64,000 bases of DNA from Massilia arenae (GCF_008014745.1 NZ_VPFD01000004.1:124001-188000); one strand, 5' to 3'. Positions 44,026 to 54,131 are shown, counted from the stretch's first letter. Made by a program: numbers and translations. Notes: generated from the sequence alone by a model not told the origin.

Positions 44026-45645
44026 TCAGGCTGCCTGGCGCATCGTCAGTGCGGGACGGCCGGCATTCTTGAGCGAGGGACGGCTTGCCGCCGAGCTCTC
44101 TTCGAAACGGAAGGTCGACACCAGCTGCGACAGCAATTGCGCCTGTTCGCGCATCGAGGTCGAGGCGGCGGCCGCCTCTTCCACCAGCGCCGCGTTCTGC
44201 TGCGTCACCTGGTCCATCTGGGCGATCGCCTGGTTCACCTGCTCGATACCGGCCGACTGCTCCTGGCTGGCCATGGCGATGCCCGACATGATCGCCGTGA
44301 CACGGCCGATGCTGTCCACGATTTCCTGCATGGTGCTGCCGGCGTCCGACACCAGGCGGCTGCCTTCTTCGACCTTGGCGCTCGAGTCGCCGATCAGGGT
44401 CTTGATTTCCTTGGCCGCCGCTGCCGAGCGCTGGGCCAGGTTGCGCACTTCGCTCGCCACGACCGCGAAGCCGCGGCCCTGCTCACCGGCGCGCGCCGCT
44501 TCCACGGCCGCGTTCAGCGCCAGGATATTGGTCTGGAAGGCGATGCCGTCGATGACCCCGATGATGTCCGAGATTTTCTTCGACGAATCGGTGATCGCAT
44601 CCATGGTCTGCACCACGCGGCCGACGGTCTCGCCGCCGCGACCCGCCACTTGCGAGGCGGTCTGCGCCAGCGCATTGGCTTCGCGCGCATTGTCGGCGTT
44701 CTGCTTCACGGTCGAGGTCAGTTCTTCCATCGACGACGCGGTCTCTTCCAGCGCGCCGGCCTGCTGCTCGGTGCGCGACGACAGTTCGAGGTTGCCGGCC
44801 GAGATCTGGTCGGCTGCTTCGACGATGGTCTCGGTGCCGCTGCGCACCTGGCCGACGATGCCCACCAGGTTGTCGTTCATGTCCTTCAGGGCGCCCATCA
44901 GCGCGCCGGTTTCATTGCGGCCCCTGGCCACGATGCGGCTGCTCAGGTCACCGGTGGCGACGGTTTGGGCGACGGCCACGGCTTCTTCCAGCGGCGCGGT
45001 GATGCGGCGGCCGATCCACCAGGCGAACACGCCGCCGGCCACCAGGGCGATCGCGGCCAGGGTCAGTTGCAGGTTCAGGCTGGTCTTGAAGCCGTCGTCG
45101 ATCATCTGGGCATCGGCTTCGACCACGTTCTGCTGGAACTGGACGATTGCACGCAGGCTCTCGATATAGGCTTTCACGCGCGGAAGCATGTCGGTCGCCA
45201 GGAACTGGCGCACCGCCTCGTCGTCGCCCGCAGCCTTTTTCTCCAGCACGCTCTTGCGCGCTGCGCGATAACCTTCGCGTTGCTCGTCGACCTTGTCGAA
45301 CAGCGCCATTGCTGCTGCGTCATCCTTCAGGCTTTCGATCAAGCCCTTGTGCAGCACGTCCGAGCGCTTGGACGACGAGGCGATATCGTCCAGGAAGTAT
45401 TTCTCATCCGCCGGATCGGCCATCTTGATGGCGGCAATCGTGCGCGCGGCATTGGTCTCGATGATCGCCTGCCATTCCTGCAGCATCGCCAGACGCTCCA
45501 TACTCTGGTTGGTCAGTTTGTCGGTCAAGTCTTCAGCCTTCTTGGTCTGGACCATGCCGATGCCGACCAGGATTAACATTGCCGCCAGCAGGGTAGCGAA
45601 GCCGCCCAGCAGAAGGCTGCGCAGCTTGATATTCTCGATTGCCAT
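44026..45645 (-). CDS. Methyl-accepting chemotaxis protein (four-helix-bundle sensor)
   Basis: A 539-aa receptor: membrane helix at residues ~10-32 ([20 protein letters not shown]), ~160-residue periplasmic four-helix-bundle sensor, second helix ([19 protein letters not shown]), HAMP and signalling domain with [20 protein letters not shown] and a C-terminal extension. No C-terminal CheR pentapeptide is seen. Monocistronic with its own terminator; 235 bp of upstream DNA separate it from the nup genes. Ligand unknown, though the adjacent nucleoside transporter is suggestive. Confidence 0.92.
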   Translation of the reverse strand: MAIENIKLRSLLLGGFATLLAAMLILVGIGMVQTKKAEDLTDKLTNQSMERLAMLQEWQAIIETNAARTIAAIKMADPADEKYFLDDIASSSKRSDVLHKGLIESLKDDAAAMALFDKVDEQREGYRAARKSVLEKKAAGDDEAVRQFLATDMLPRVKAYIESLRAIVQFQQNVVEADAQMIDDGFKTSLNLQLTLAAIALVAGGVFAWWIGRRITAPLEEAVAVAQTVATGDLSSRIVARGRNETGALMGALKDMNDNLVGIVGQVRSGTETIVEAADQISAGNLELSSRTEQQAGALEETASSMEELTSTVKQNADNAREANALAQTASQVAGRGGETVGRVVQTMDAITDSSKKISDIIGVIDGIAFQTNILALNAAVEAARAGEQGRGFAVVASEVRNLAQRSAAAAKEIKTLIGDSSAKVEEGSRLVSDAGSTMQEIVDSIGRVTAIMSGIAMASQEQSAGIEQVNQAIAQMDQVTQQNAALVEEAAAASTSMREQAQLLSQLVSTFRFEESSAASRPSLKNAGRPALTMRQAA

Positions 45646-45856
45646 AAGTTCCCTTTACAGAAAATTTGCATGACAACGACGAATGTCGGTGCGTTGCCAT
45701 ACGGAAAGTCGGTATTTTCTCAGACTTGGGGCGTGTTGCCGAACAAGATTGCATTTTGTATGCCAAATTTGTATCGATATGTGGTCATCCATCGACGTTT
45801 GGCAGAAATCTACGTGGTTTTACGTAGTCGGGAGGAGGGAACTGCAGGGAGGAGAA

Positions 45857-45878
45857 CCTGCCCGCGAGCGCGGGCAGG
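45857..45878 (-). terminator. Stem-loop after the BMP-type ABC transporter operon
   Basis: CCTGCCCGCG, loop AG (CT on the minus strand), CGCGGGCAGG: a perfect 10-bp stem 13 bases past the last permease stop; the following minus-strand bases are TTCTCCTCC. Probable terminator. Confidence 0.65.
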
Positions 45879-45890
45879 TGAAGGTATAGC

Positions 45891-46856
45891 TTAACGCGAC
45901 TTGACGAAAGGCTTGCCCAGCGCCTTCGGCGCTACCGACTTGGCCATCAGGCCGGCCAGCACCACCACGGTGACGATATACGGGATCATCTGGATCAGCG
46001 AACCCGGGATGCGGCCCACGACCGGCAGGTCGACGCCTTCGATCTGGATTTGCACGGCCGAGAAGAAGCCGAACATCATGCAACCCAGCACCGTGTACAG
46101 CGGACGCCAGTTGCCGAACACCAGGGCGGTCAGCGCCAGGTAGCCGGCGCCGGCCGACATGTCGCGCAAGAAGAAGCCGCTCTGGACGATCGACAGGTAG
46201 GCGCCCGAGAACGAGCACAGCACGCCGGCGATGATCATCGCCATATAGCGGGTGCGCTGGACCGGGATGCCGGCGGCGTCGGCCGCGTGCGGGTTTTCTC
46301 CGCAGGCGCGCAGGCGCAGGCCGAAGCGGCTGTGGAACAGCACCCAGTGCACGATCGGTAGCAGCGCGAAGGCGAAGTACACCAGCGGCGAATGGCCGCC
46401 GATCAGGCGCGTCCAGACCCAGCCCAGACCGGGAATGTCGGCCACCAGTTCGGAACCGGGCAGCACCACGGTCGACAGGCGCGCCTCGCCCAGGTCCGGC
46501 GTGCGGCCGCCCTGCTGGAAGAAGTACTGGGCCACGACAAAAGTAAGGCCGCTCATCGCGATATTGATGGCGATGCCCGCCACCAGCTGGTTGCCCTTCT
46601 GGGTGATCGAGACGAAGGCCTGGATCAGGGCCAGGGCGCAGGAGGCGAGGATGCCGGCGGCGATGCCGATCCACGGGTCCTGGTAGGTGTAGGCGACGCC
46701 GGCCGAGACGAAGGCCGAGGCCAGGATCTTGCCCTCGAGGCCGATATCGACCACGCCGCTGCGCTCGGCGAACAGGCCGGCCATGGCCGCGAAGATCAGC
46801 ACCGGCGCATTGCGGATGGTGGAGACGACGATGCTGGCGAACTGGAAGTCTTCCAT
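45891..46856 (-). CDS. nupQ: ABC transporter permease, BMP/nucleoside type (NupQ/YufQ-like)
   Basis: A 321-aa BPD_transp_2 permease with about eight hydrophobic helices and the motif GLFAERSGVVDIGLEGKIL near residue 25, typical of the second permease of nucleoside (Nup/Yuf/RfuD-like) ABC systems. GENPHAADAAGIPV matches the cytoplasmic EAA-like loop. Three bases after the other permease gene. Confidence 0.9.
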   Translation of the reverse strand: MEDFQFASIVVSTIRNAPVLIFAAMAGLFAERSGVVDIGLEGKILASAFVSAGVAYTYQDPWIGIAAGILASCALALIQAFVSITQKGNQLVAGIAINIAMSGLTFVVAQYFFQQGGRTPDLGEARLSTVVLPGSELVADIPGLGWVWTRLIGGHSPLVYFAFALLPIVHWVLFHSRFGLRLRACGENPHAADAAGIPVQRTRYMAMIIAGVLCSFSGAYLSIVQSGFFLRDMSAGAGYLALTALVFGNWRPLYTVLGCMMFGFFSAVQIQIEGVDLPVVGRIPGSLIQMIPYIVTVVVLAGLMAKSVAPKALGKPFVKSR

Positions 46857-46859
46857 GGC

Positions 46860-47954
46860 TTATCCCTTGCTGCTACGAGTGGCGTTGATCAGTTTCAGCA
46901 GCGCCGGACCATACATGTTTTCCATGGCGCCGCAGAACAGGATGATCAGGCCCTGGATGAAAATGAAGGTCTCTTGCGGGATGTTCGGCTTCTCCAGCGA
47001 CAGGTCGAAACCGCCCTGGATCAGCGCGCCGAACAGCACCGACGACAGCAGGATGCCGACCGGATGCTGGCGGCCCATCAGCGCGATCGCGATGCCGATG
47101 AAGCCGGCGCCGGCCGGGAAGTTCAGGCTCAGGTAGTGGGTCGAACCGAGGATCGAGTTCACCGCCGCCAGGCCGGAGAGGGCGCCCGAGATCAGCATCG
47201 CGACGATGATGGTGCGGCTGATGCGCACGCCCGCGTAGTGGGCGGCGTGGGCATTCAGGCCGGTCGCTTGCAGCTTGTAGCCCCAGCTCGAGCGCGACAC
47301 CGCCACCCAGTAGACCACCAGGGCGATCAGGGCCAGGATGAAGGCGAGGTTGAGCGGGGTGTTCTCGCCGAAGAACGGCAGCCAGGTCGACAGCTGCGGG
47401 ATCATGGCGGCATCCGAGAACACGCGGCTGGCCGGGTTCTGGTCGCCCTCGGGGATCATGTACTTGACGATGATGAAGTTCATCAGGCCGGCGGCGATGA
47501 AGTTGAACATGATGGTCGTGACCACCACGTGGCTGCCGCGCTTGGCCTGCAGGTAGCCGGGCAGGAAGGCCCAGCCCGCGCCGAATACGGCGCTGGCGAC
47601 GATCGCCAGCGGGATCAGGAGCCAGGCCGAGAGGCTGGCGTCGAATGCCAGCATGGCCAGGGTCAGGCCCAGGCCGCCCAGGTACATCTGGCCTTCGGCG
47701 CCGATGTTGAACAGGCCCGCCTTCATCGCGATCGACACGGCCAGGCCGGTGAACACGAAGGTCGACGCGTAGAACAGCGTATAGGAGAGGCCTTCCGGAT
47801 TGATGACAGCGCTGTTGACGAGGATCTGCAGCGATTCGACCGGGCTCTCGCCCAGCAGGTGGATGACCAGCGCGGCGACCAGCAGCGCGGACAGCAGGTT
47901 CAGGACCGGCAGGACGAAGCCCGAGGCCCAGCGTGGAAGTTCAGTCGTTTTCAT
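46860..47954 (-). CDS. nupP: ABC transporter permease, BMP/nucleoside type (NupP/YufP-like)
   Basis: A 364-aa permease: FTGLAVSIAMKAGLFNIGAE and GLNAHAAHYAGVRI are the conserved family motifs; about ten hydrophobic segments. It pairs with NupQ to form the channel. Its start overlaps the stop of the ATPase gene by 4 bases, indicating coupled translation. Confidence 0.9.
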   Translation of the reverse strand: MKTTELPRWASGFVLPVLNLLSALLVAALVIHLLGESPVESLQILVNSAVINPEGLSYTLFYASTFVFTGLAVSIAMKAGLFNIGAEGQMYLGGLGLTLAMLAFDASLSAWLLIPLAIVASAVFGAGWAFLPGYLQAKRGSHVVVTTIMFNFIAAGLMNFIIVKYMIPEGDQNPASRVFSDAAMIPQLSTWLPFFGENTPLNLAFILALIALVVYWVAVSRSSWGYKLQATGLNAHAAHYAGVRISRTIIVAMLISGALSGLAAVNSILGSTHYLSLNFPAGAGFIGIAIALMGRQHPVGILLSSVLFGALIQGGFDLSLEKPNIPQETFIFIQGLIILFCGAMENMYGPALLKLINATRSSKG

Positions 47955-49477
47955 GATTTGTGCATCCCGCCCATCAAGAGGCCAATGCGGGTGGTGTCGA
48001 ATTCGTCAATATGGAGTTCGCCGGTGACGCGGCCGCCCGACATCACGACGATGCGGTCGGCGAGGGCGCGCACTTCTTCCAGCTCGGTCGACACCAGCAG
48101 GATGGCCACGCCTTCGTCGCGCAGGCGCAGCAGCTGGGTGTGGATGCTTTCAATGGTGCCGATGTCGACGCCGCGGGTCGGCTGGCCGACCAGCATCAGC
48201 TTCGGCGCGGCCGACACTTCGCGCGCGATCACGACCTTCTGCTGGTTGCCGCCGGAGAGCAGGCCGATGCGCACATTGGGGTCTTTCGGACGCACGTCGA
48301 ATTGCTCGAGCAAATGGGCGCAGCGCTGGGCGATGGCGTCGAAGTCGAACAGGCCGCGCTTCGTGACGCGGTCCTGGTAGCCGAACACGGTGTTCTGCAT
48401 GACCGAGAAATCCTTGATCACGCCATCGCGCAGGCGGTCTTCCGGCACGTGGCCGATGCCGAGGTCACGGAAGGTGGCGGGCAGGCCGTCGGCGTTCGAG
48501 CGGCTGGCGAAGGGCAGCGGTGCGCCTTCCATCGTCACGGTGCCGGAGGTCGGCAGGCGCATGCCGGACAGGATTTCCATCAGCTCGCTCTGGCCATTGC
48601 CCGACACGCCGGCGATGGCGACGATCTCGCCGGCGCGCACGTTAAGAAAGATGTCGGCCAGCAGCTGGACGCCGTTGGCGTCCTTCAGCTCTAGGCCCTC
48701 GACCTGCAGCACCGGCGCGCCGGGGGCGTGCGGTTTGCGCGGCAGGTTGCCTTCGATCGGGCGGCCCACCATCATGTTGGCCAGCTGCTCCTTCGAGGTG
48801 TCGCGGGTGGCGACGGCGCCGGCCACGCGGCCTGCGCGCATCACGGTCACCTGGTCGGTGATCTCCATGATCTCGCCCAGCTTGTGGGTGATCAGGATGA
48901 TGGTCTTGCCCTGTTCCTTGAACAGCCGCAGGATGTCGAACAGCGAGGCGATTTCCTGCGTGGTCAGCACCGCGGTTGGCTCGTCCAGGATCAGGATCTC
49001 GGCGCTGCGGTAGATCTGCTTGAGGATCTCGACGCGCTGCTGGGCGCCGACCGACAAGGTCGAGATGACGGCCAGCGGATCGACGTCGAGGTGGTAGCGG
49101 GCGCAGATCTCGCGCAGCTTCGCTTCCGTCTCAAGGCGCTTCTTCGACAATTTGAAGCCGCCCTCGGCGCCGAGCATCACGTTATCGAGCACGGTCATGT
49201 TCTCGACCAGCATGAAGTGCTGGTGGACCATGCCGATGCCCAGCGCGATCGCTTCCTGGCTGGAGCGGATCTTCTGCTCGGCGCCGTTGATGACGAGCTG
49301 CCCGCTGTCGGCATGATAGTAGCCGTACAGGATGCTCATCAGGGTGGATTTGCCGGCGCCATTTTCGCCGATCACGCCATGGATCGAGCCCTTGGCGATC
49401 GAGAAGCTGACATCGGCATTCGCCTGCACCGGCCCGAAGGCCTTGCTGATATTGCGAAATTCTACGGCTGGCTGCAT
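47951..49477 (-). CDS. nupO: ABC transporter ATP-binding protein with two nucleotide-binding domains (NupO-like)
   Basis: A 508-aa double ATPase, as in ribose/nucleoside importers. First domain: GENGAGKST Walker A, LSVGAQQRVEILK signature and ILILDEPTAVLT Walker B. Second domain has GVSGNGQSELME in place of Walker A and LLSGGNQQKVVIAREV, the usual asymmetry of this class. It drives uptake through NupPQ. It follows the binding-protein gene by 94 bp. Confidence 0.92.
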   Translation of the reverse strand: MQPAVEFRNISKAFGPVQANADVSFSIAKGSIHGVIGENGAGKSTLMSILYGYYHADSGQLVINGAEQKIRSSQEAIALGIGMVHQHFMLVENMTVLDNVMLGAEGGFKLSKKRLETEAKLREICARYHLDVDPLAVISTLSVGAQQRVEILKQIYRSAEILILDEPTAVLTTQEIASLFDILRLFKEQGKTIILITHKLGEIMEITDQVTVMRAGRVAGAVATRDTSKEQLANMMVGRPIEGNLPRKPHAPGAPVLQVEGLELKDANGVQLLADIFLNVRAGEIVAIAGVSGNGQSELMEILSGMRLPTSGTVTMEGAPLPFASRSNADGLPATFRDLGIGHVPEDRLRDGVIKDFSVMQNTVFGYQDRVTKRGLFDFDAIAQRCAHLLEQFDVRPKDPNVRIGLLSGGNQQKVVIAREVSAAPKLMLVGQPTRGVDIGTIESIHTQLLRLRDEGVAILLVSTELEEVRALADRIVVMSGGRVTGELHIDEFDTTRIGLLMGGMHKS

Positions 49478-49571
49478 TGCGATCTGTCGTAAATATGTGT
49501 GTGCTTATCATTCAAAAGCGCGCCGGGCCGGGATCAACCGGCGCGGCGCGCTTCGAATGGGAATGGGTCGA

Positions 49572-50588
49572 TCAGACCGGGCAGCTGCTGCCTGCGCGGT
49601 AATCGATGACCTTGATCTTGCCGTTGATGATGTCGGTGCGCACGGCGTTGACGCGCTTTTCGATCTCCGGCGTGACGACCTTGCGGTTGTCCTTGTCCAG
49701 CACCCAGTCGACGCCGCCTTCCTTCAGGCCCTTATAGTGCACGCCCGATTTCCAGGTGCCGTTCTTGACGCCCATGAAGGAGTCGTACACGGCCACGTCG
49801 ACGCGCTTGATCATCGAGGTCAGCATGGTGCCCGGGTGCAGGTAGTTCTGGTTCGAATCGACGCCGATCGCCAGCTTGCCTTGTTCCTTGGCCGCCTGCA
49901 GCGTGCCCATGCCGCTGCCGCCCGCCACTGCGAACACGACGTCGACGCCGCGCGCGAACTGCGCGCGCGCCAGCTCGCCGCCCTTGGCCGGGTCGTTCCA
50001 GGCGGCGGCGGTGGTGCCGACCATGTTCTGGATGATCTCGATCTTCGGCGCTTGCGCCTTGGCGCCCTGGTTGTAGCCGCAGGCGAAGGCGCGGATCAGC
50101 GGGATGTCCATGCCGCCCACGAAGCCGAGCTTCTTGGACTTGGAGGCCATGGCGGCAGCGACGCCGACCAGGTAGGAGCCTTCCTGTTCCTTGAACATCA
50201 CCGATTCGATGTTGGCGCCTTGCGCCACGCTGTCGATCAGCACGAAGCGCACGTTCGGGAATTCACGGGCGACTTTTTGCACGGCCTGGGTTTGCGAGAA
50301 ACCGATGGCGGCGATCATGTCGACCTTCTTGCGCGCCAGGCCGCGCATGACTTGCTCGGCCTGGGTATCGCTATTGGCCTGGACCTCGAACACCTTGACG
50401 CCGGTCTCTTTCGAGAAGCGCTGCAGGCCTTCGAAGGCCGACTGGTTGAACGATTTGTCGAATTTGCCGCCCGCATCGTAGACCATGCCGAGCTTCGGCT
50501 GCGCGATCGGACCTGCTGCCGGCGCGGCGAAAGCACTGCCGGCGACGCACAGCGCCGCAATGGTCATGCTGAGTTGCTTAAATTTCAT
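49572..50588 (-). CDS. BMP-family (PnrA-like) periplasmic purine nucleoside-binding protein
   Basis: A 338-aa BMP protein: signal peptide MKFKQLSMTIAALCVAGSAF, then PKLGMVYDAGGKFDKSFNQS and FEGLQRFSKETG; VFAVAGGSGMGTLQAAKEQG and IGVDSNQNYLHPG form the ligand cleft. Known relatives (PnrA/TmpC) bind purine nucleosides. No lipobox Cys, so it should be a soluble periplasmic protein. ATG 50588 follows from the signal peptide. First gene of the four-gene operon. The purine genes at 19-39 kb make nucleoside import the best guess. Confidence 0.88.
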   Translation of the reverse strand: MKFKQLSMTIAALCVAGSAFAAPAAGPIAQPKLGMVYDAGGKFDKSFNQSAFEGLQRFSKETGVKVFEVQANSDTQAEQVMRGLARKKVDMIAAIGFSQTQAVQKVAREFPNVRFVLIDSVAQGANIESVMFKEQEGSYLVGVAAAMASKSKKLGFVGGMDIPLIRAFACGYNQGAKAQAPKIEIIQNMVGTTAAAWNDPAKGGELARAQFARGVDVVFAVAGGSGMGTLQAAKEQGKLAIGVDSNQNYLHPGTMLTSMIKRVDVAVYDSFMGVKNGTWKSGVHYKGLKEGGVDWVLDKDNRKVVTPEIEKRVNAVRTDIINGKIKVIDYRAGSSCPV

Positions 50589-50955
50589 CAATGGGCTCCT
50601 GGAATAGCGGTATTGTACCCGCGGCATGGCGTCCGATGGGCAAGGGCTGCGCATTTGCGACTTCGAGCGCGATGGCGGGGATGGCACTTCGCGCTGTGCG
50701 ATTGTGTCAGTCCGGCGATCCGCAGGAAGTTACGGTTTGTATCTGGCGACTATTTTCTCAGCAGAAGGGCATGCGTGTAGCACGGCCACAACAGGCTGAA
50801 CCGGCAAAATGGGCAAAGTCGGGCGATTTTGTGAGCAAACTCACGCCATCTCAGCGCAAGCTGTCAAATATGCATCAACCTACAAGTTGATGACAAATAC
50901 GATTTTACTTGCCAATTTATTCGTTGGAAATATAAATGCTGACAACTTTCAGCAA
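50589..50955. other. 367-bp gene-free region: promoter of the BMP-type operon and end of the hydrolase gene
   Basis: It contains the palindromes GTGAGCAAACTCAC (50831-50844) and CATCAAC/GTTGATG (50873-50892), either of which could be an operator for the transporter operon, and an AT-rich end next to the hydrolase stop. No convincing small gene or known riboswitch is seen. Confidence 0.45.
50921..50954 (-). terminator. Terminator-like hairpin of the alpha/beta hydrolase gene
   Basis: On the minus strand TGCTGA, loop AAGTTG, TCAGCA starts right after the stop codon and is followed by TTTATATTT. Confidence 0.5.
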
Positions 50956-51894
50956 TTATTTTGTCACGAGGTCGAAATCGGCGGGAGTTGGGACCGCCTC
51001 GGCGGGCGGCTCGGCGTTCGCCACCGCATCCGCGACGGCTGCCGCGGCGGCCGGCGTCACCGGTTGGCTGAACTGGCGCGTGAGGAAGCCGGCGATCAGG
51101 TCTTGCGTCGCTTCAAGGTAGGGGATGTTCATGTGGTCGGAGTCGGGCACGACGTCGTCCGCCACCAGCTGGCCCAGCTTGGCCACCAGCAGGTCGGTAT
51201 GCGTGTGCGGCACCACGTCGTCGCTGGCCGCGCGCAGCACATAGGTCGGCGCCTTGAGCGAAGGCGCGTACTTGATCGACTCGAAGCGGTGCTGCAGCAT
51301 GTATTCGATGGGCATCACGCGGAAGCGCCGCTTGGCGATCGCCAGGATCGAATCGTAGGGCGTGATCAGGACCACGGAATGGGCGGGGCGCTCCTTGGCC
51401 ACCTGCACCGCGACGCCGGAGCCCAGGCTGCGGCCGACCACGGCGATCCGGTGCGGATCGACCTGGCCGCGCGTGGCGAGCCAGTCGTACAGCAGGCAGC
51501 CGTCTTCGATCATGTGGATCTCGGCCGGCACGCCCTGCGATTCGCCATAGCCGCGGTAGTTCATCGCCAGCACGGTCATATTGGGGAACAGCTTGCCCGC
51601 ATCGCGTACGACCCAGGACACTTCTTCGGAACGGCCGCCGAAATACAGCACCGCCGGGCGCGGGCCGGGAATGGTCGGCGTCATCAGCCAGCCGGAGAGG
51701 CGGGTGCCGTCGTTGGCGCGCAAGACCACCGGACGGGTGCGGTGGCCGCTGCTGCGCGGGCTTTTGACTTCGCGCTCGAGCGTCGGATTGAAGACCAGGC
51801 GGCGCTGGTTGGCGGCGACGGCTGCCGTCAGCCCCAGCCACAGCATGCTGGCAAAGCCCGTGATCCCCGCCGCCATTTTCTTCGACATATCCAT
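50956..51894 (-). CDS. Alpha/beta hydrolase with N-terminal membrane anchor
   Basis: A 312-aa protein: N-terminal hydrophobic helix (MAAGITGFASMLWLGLTAAV), then an alpha/beta hydrolase fold with oxyanion region MNYRGYGESQG, nucleophile elbow VVGRSLGSG, acid Asp in RAASDDVVPH and His in DSDHMNIP. Similar to the BEM46/YfhR group of anchored hydrolases. The C-terminal 35 residues are Ala/Pro-rich. Substrate unknown. A second possible start is 2 codons in. Confidence 0.85.
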   Translation of the reverse strand: MDMSKKMAAGITGFASMLWLGLTAAVAANQRRLVFNPTLEREVKSPRSSGHRTRPVVLRANDGTRLSGWLMTPTIPGPRPAVLYFGGRSEEVSWVVRDAGKLFPNMTVLAMNYRGYGESQGVPAEIHMIEDGCLLYDWLATRGQVDPHRIAVVGRSLGSGVAVQVAKERPAHSVVLITPYDSILAIAKRRFRVMPIEYMLQHRFESIKYAPSLKAPTYVLRAASDDVVPHTHTDLLVAKLGQLVADDVVPDSDHMNIPYLEATQDLIAGFLTRQFSQPVTPAAAAAVADAVANAEPPAEAVPTPADFDLVTK

Positions 51895-52084
51895 GACTGA
51901 TAGTCTACGCCAGCCGCTGAGTTTTGTTCTGTGTGACAGCTCTCACTGTTGGGTAGCCCATGCGAAATGGGTTAAAAAGTTGTTTTAAACCAACATCGAG
52001 CGCTGCCGTTGTGCTGGTGTTCCGATTGCACGATTGCGGTTACGATGTGTATCCGCCTTTATCTAACGCCAGCCTGGAGACGCC

Positions 52085-52387
52085 GTGCATTACCTGCTCA
52101 CCTATGACCTCGCCCCCGACTATCTCGAACGCCGCGGCGAATTCCGCGATGTACACCTGAAGCTGGCCTGGGAGGCGCAGGAACGCGGTGAGCTGGTCCT
52201 GGCCGGCGCGCTGGCCGAACCGGCCGATCACGCGGTGCTGATTTTCAATTGCGAGACGGCCGAACCGGTCCAGCTGTTCGCGGCACGCGACCCCTACGTG
52301 ACGAACGGCCTGGTGCGCGCCTTCCACGTGCGCCAGTGGAATACGGTGGTGGGTGACCTGGCGAGCAATCCCGTACGGCCGGGCTGA
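52085..52387 (+). CDS. YciI-like small protein
   Basis: A 100-aa protein with the YCII fold: MHYLLTYDLAPDYLERRGEF, conserved His in FRDVHLKLAWEAQERGELVL and the Asp in AARDPYVTNGLV. Starts with GTG after a GGAGA site. The family is related to ferredoxin-like dehydratases/hydrolases; its role here is unknown. Confidence 0.85.
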   Translation: MHYLLTYDLAPDYLERRGEFRDVHLKLAWEAQERGELVLAGALAEPADHAVLIFNCETAEPVQLFAARDPYVTNGLVRAFHVRQWNTVVGDLASNPVRPG

Positions 52388-52466
52388 ATTCTTGCCTAAG
52401 TTCTTGCCGGATTAACACACCAGATCGGGTAACATCCTCGGCTTGTCGAATATTGCCGGGGAATCC

Positions 52467-53171
52467 ATGCAATCTGCTGTCAATCTGTGGCCACTGCTCG
52501 GCGTGGTCGTCGTCGTCGCGGGCTTCCTGCTGCGCGCCAATCCGGTGCTGGTCGCCGTCGCCGCCTGCGGCGTGACCGGCGTCGCGGCCGCCATGCCCGT
52601 CATGGCCCTGCTCGAGTCACTCGGCACCGCCTTCGTCAAGACGCGCAACCTGCCATTGATCCTGCTGCTGCCGCTGGCCGCGATCGGCCTGCTGGAGCGC
52701 TTCGGCCTGCGCGAGCAGGCGCAATCGGTGATCGCCAGGGTGCGCTCGGCCACCGCTGGCCGCCTGTTGATCGTCTACCTGTTCGCGCGCGAGAGCACCG
52801 CAGCGATGGGCCTGACCAGCCTGGGCGGCCATCCGACGATGGTGCGGCCGCTGGTCGCGCCGATGGCCGAGGCGGCTGCGGAAACGCAGCATGGCAAGCT
52901 GCCCGAACGCGTGCGCCACCGCATCCGCGCGATGTCGGCCGCCACCGACAATATCGGCCTGTTCTTCGGCGAAGATATCTTCGTCGCCTTCGGCGCCATC
53001 GTCCTGATGCACACGATCCTGCAGGCCGAGGGAATCGAGGTCAATCCGCTGCATATCGCGCTGTGGGGCATCCCGACCGCGATTACCGCCTTCGTGATCC
53101 ATGCCTGGAACCTGCGCCGGCTCGATGCCGAGATCCGCCGTGACGTGGCGGCGGCGAAGGAGGCGGCATGA
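52467..53171 (+). CDS. DUF969 membrane protein (half of a DUF969/DUF979 transporter pair)
   Basis: A 234-aa membrane protein with about six hydrophobic segments; LFARESTAAMGLTSLGGHP and AATDNIGLFFGEDIFVAFGA are typical DUF969 stretches. The family nearly always pairs with DUF979 and sits beside pyrrolidone carboxypeptidase, suggesting a two-part permease for pyroglutamate or pyroglutamyl peptides. ATG 52467 has GGGGA upstream. It overlaps the next gene by 4 bases. Confidence 0.82.
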   Translation: MQSAVNLWPLLGVVVVVAGFLLRANPVLVAVAACGVTGVAAAMPVMALLESLGTAFVKTRNLPLILLLPLAAIGLLERFGLREQAQSVIARVRSATAGRLLIVYLFARESTAAMGLTSLGGHPTMVRPLVAPMAEAAAETQHGKLPERVRHRIRAMSAATDNIGLFFGEDIFVAFGAIVLMHTILQAEGIEVNPLHIALWGIPTAITAFVIHAWNLRRLDAEIRRDVAAAKEAA

Positions 53172-54124
53172 CCCTCACCATCGACCACTTCTACATCCTG
53201 GTCGGGCTGCTGTTGTCCGCCGTGGCCATCATGAACCTGGTGGACCGCAGCAATCCACGCCGTGTCACCACCGCGCTGTTCTGGGGCCTGTATGCCTTGC
53301 TTTACCTGGCCGGCGAGCGCATGCCGCCGGCGGCGGTCGGCGCCCTGATGATCGTCATGGCCTTGCTGGCCGGCTTTGGCGGCGTCAAGGCCGGCGCGCC
53401 GAAGGCCCTGGAGCCGGAGGCGCGCCGCGCCAGCGCCGCGCGCCTGGGCAAGCGCATCTTCATTCCGGCGCTGCTGCTGCCGCTCGTGACCGTGATCGGC
53501 GCCACCGTGCTCAAGGACGTGCAGATCGGCGCTCTGCCGATGCTCGATCCGGCCCACCTGACCCTGGTCAGCATGGGTTGCGGCGCCATCGTGGCCCTGA
53601 TCGCAGCCTGCTGGCTGACGCGCGCCACGCCGCTGCAGGGCGTGCGCGAGGCGCGGCGCCTGATCGACGCCATGAGCTGGGCGGTGGTGTTGCCGCACAT
53701 CCTGGCGGTGCTGGGACTGCTGTTCTCGGAAGCCGGCGTCGGCAAGGCGGTGGCGCACCTGACGACCACGTATATCGGCCTGGATTCTGCATTCGTCGCG
53801 GTAGCGGTGTACTGTATCGGCATGGCGCTGTTCACCATCGTGATGGGCAACGGTTTCGCCGCCTTCCCGGTGATGGCGGGCGGCGTCGGCATCCCGGTGC
53901 TGATCGGCGTGTATGGCGCCAATCCGGCCGTGATGGCGGCGATCGGCATGTTCAGCGCCTACTGCGGCACCCTGATGACGCCGATGGCGGCGAACTTCAA
54001 TATCGTGCCGGCGGCGCTGCTCGAGCTGCCCGACAAGAACGCGGTGATCCGCGCACAGATACCGAGCGCGCTGCCGATCCTGATAGCGAATATCTTCCTG
54101 CTGTATTTTTTGATGAACCTGTGA
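53168..54124 (+). CDS. DUF979 membrane protein (partner of DUF969)
   Basis: A 318-aa membrane protein with eight or so hydrophobic helices; GNGFAAFPVMAGGVGIPVLI and YCGTLMTPMAANFNIVPAAL are typical DUF979 motifs near the C-terminus. Coupled with DUF969 (ATGA overlap) and followed by pcp after 7 bases. Probably one transporter with its partner; substrate inferred from pcp. Confidence 0.85.
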   Translation: MTLTIDHFYILVGLLLSAVAIMNLVDRSNPRRVTTALFWGLYALLYLAGERMPPAAVGALMIVMALLAGFGGVKAGAPKALEPEARRASAARLGKRIFIPALLLPLVTVIGATVLKDVQIGALPMLDPAHLTLVSMGCGAIVALIAACWLTRATPLQGVREARRLIDAMSWAVVLPHILAVLGLLFSEAGVGKAVAHLTTTYIGLDSAFVAVAVYCIGMALFTIVMGNGFAAFPVMAGGVGIPVLIGVYGANPAVMAAIGMFSAYCGTLMTPMAANFNIVPAALLELPDKNAVIRAQIPSALPILIANIFLLYFLMNL

Positions 54125-54131
54125 GGCCGCG

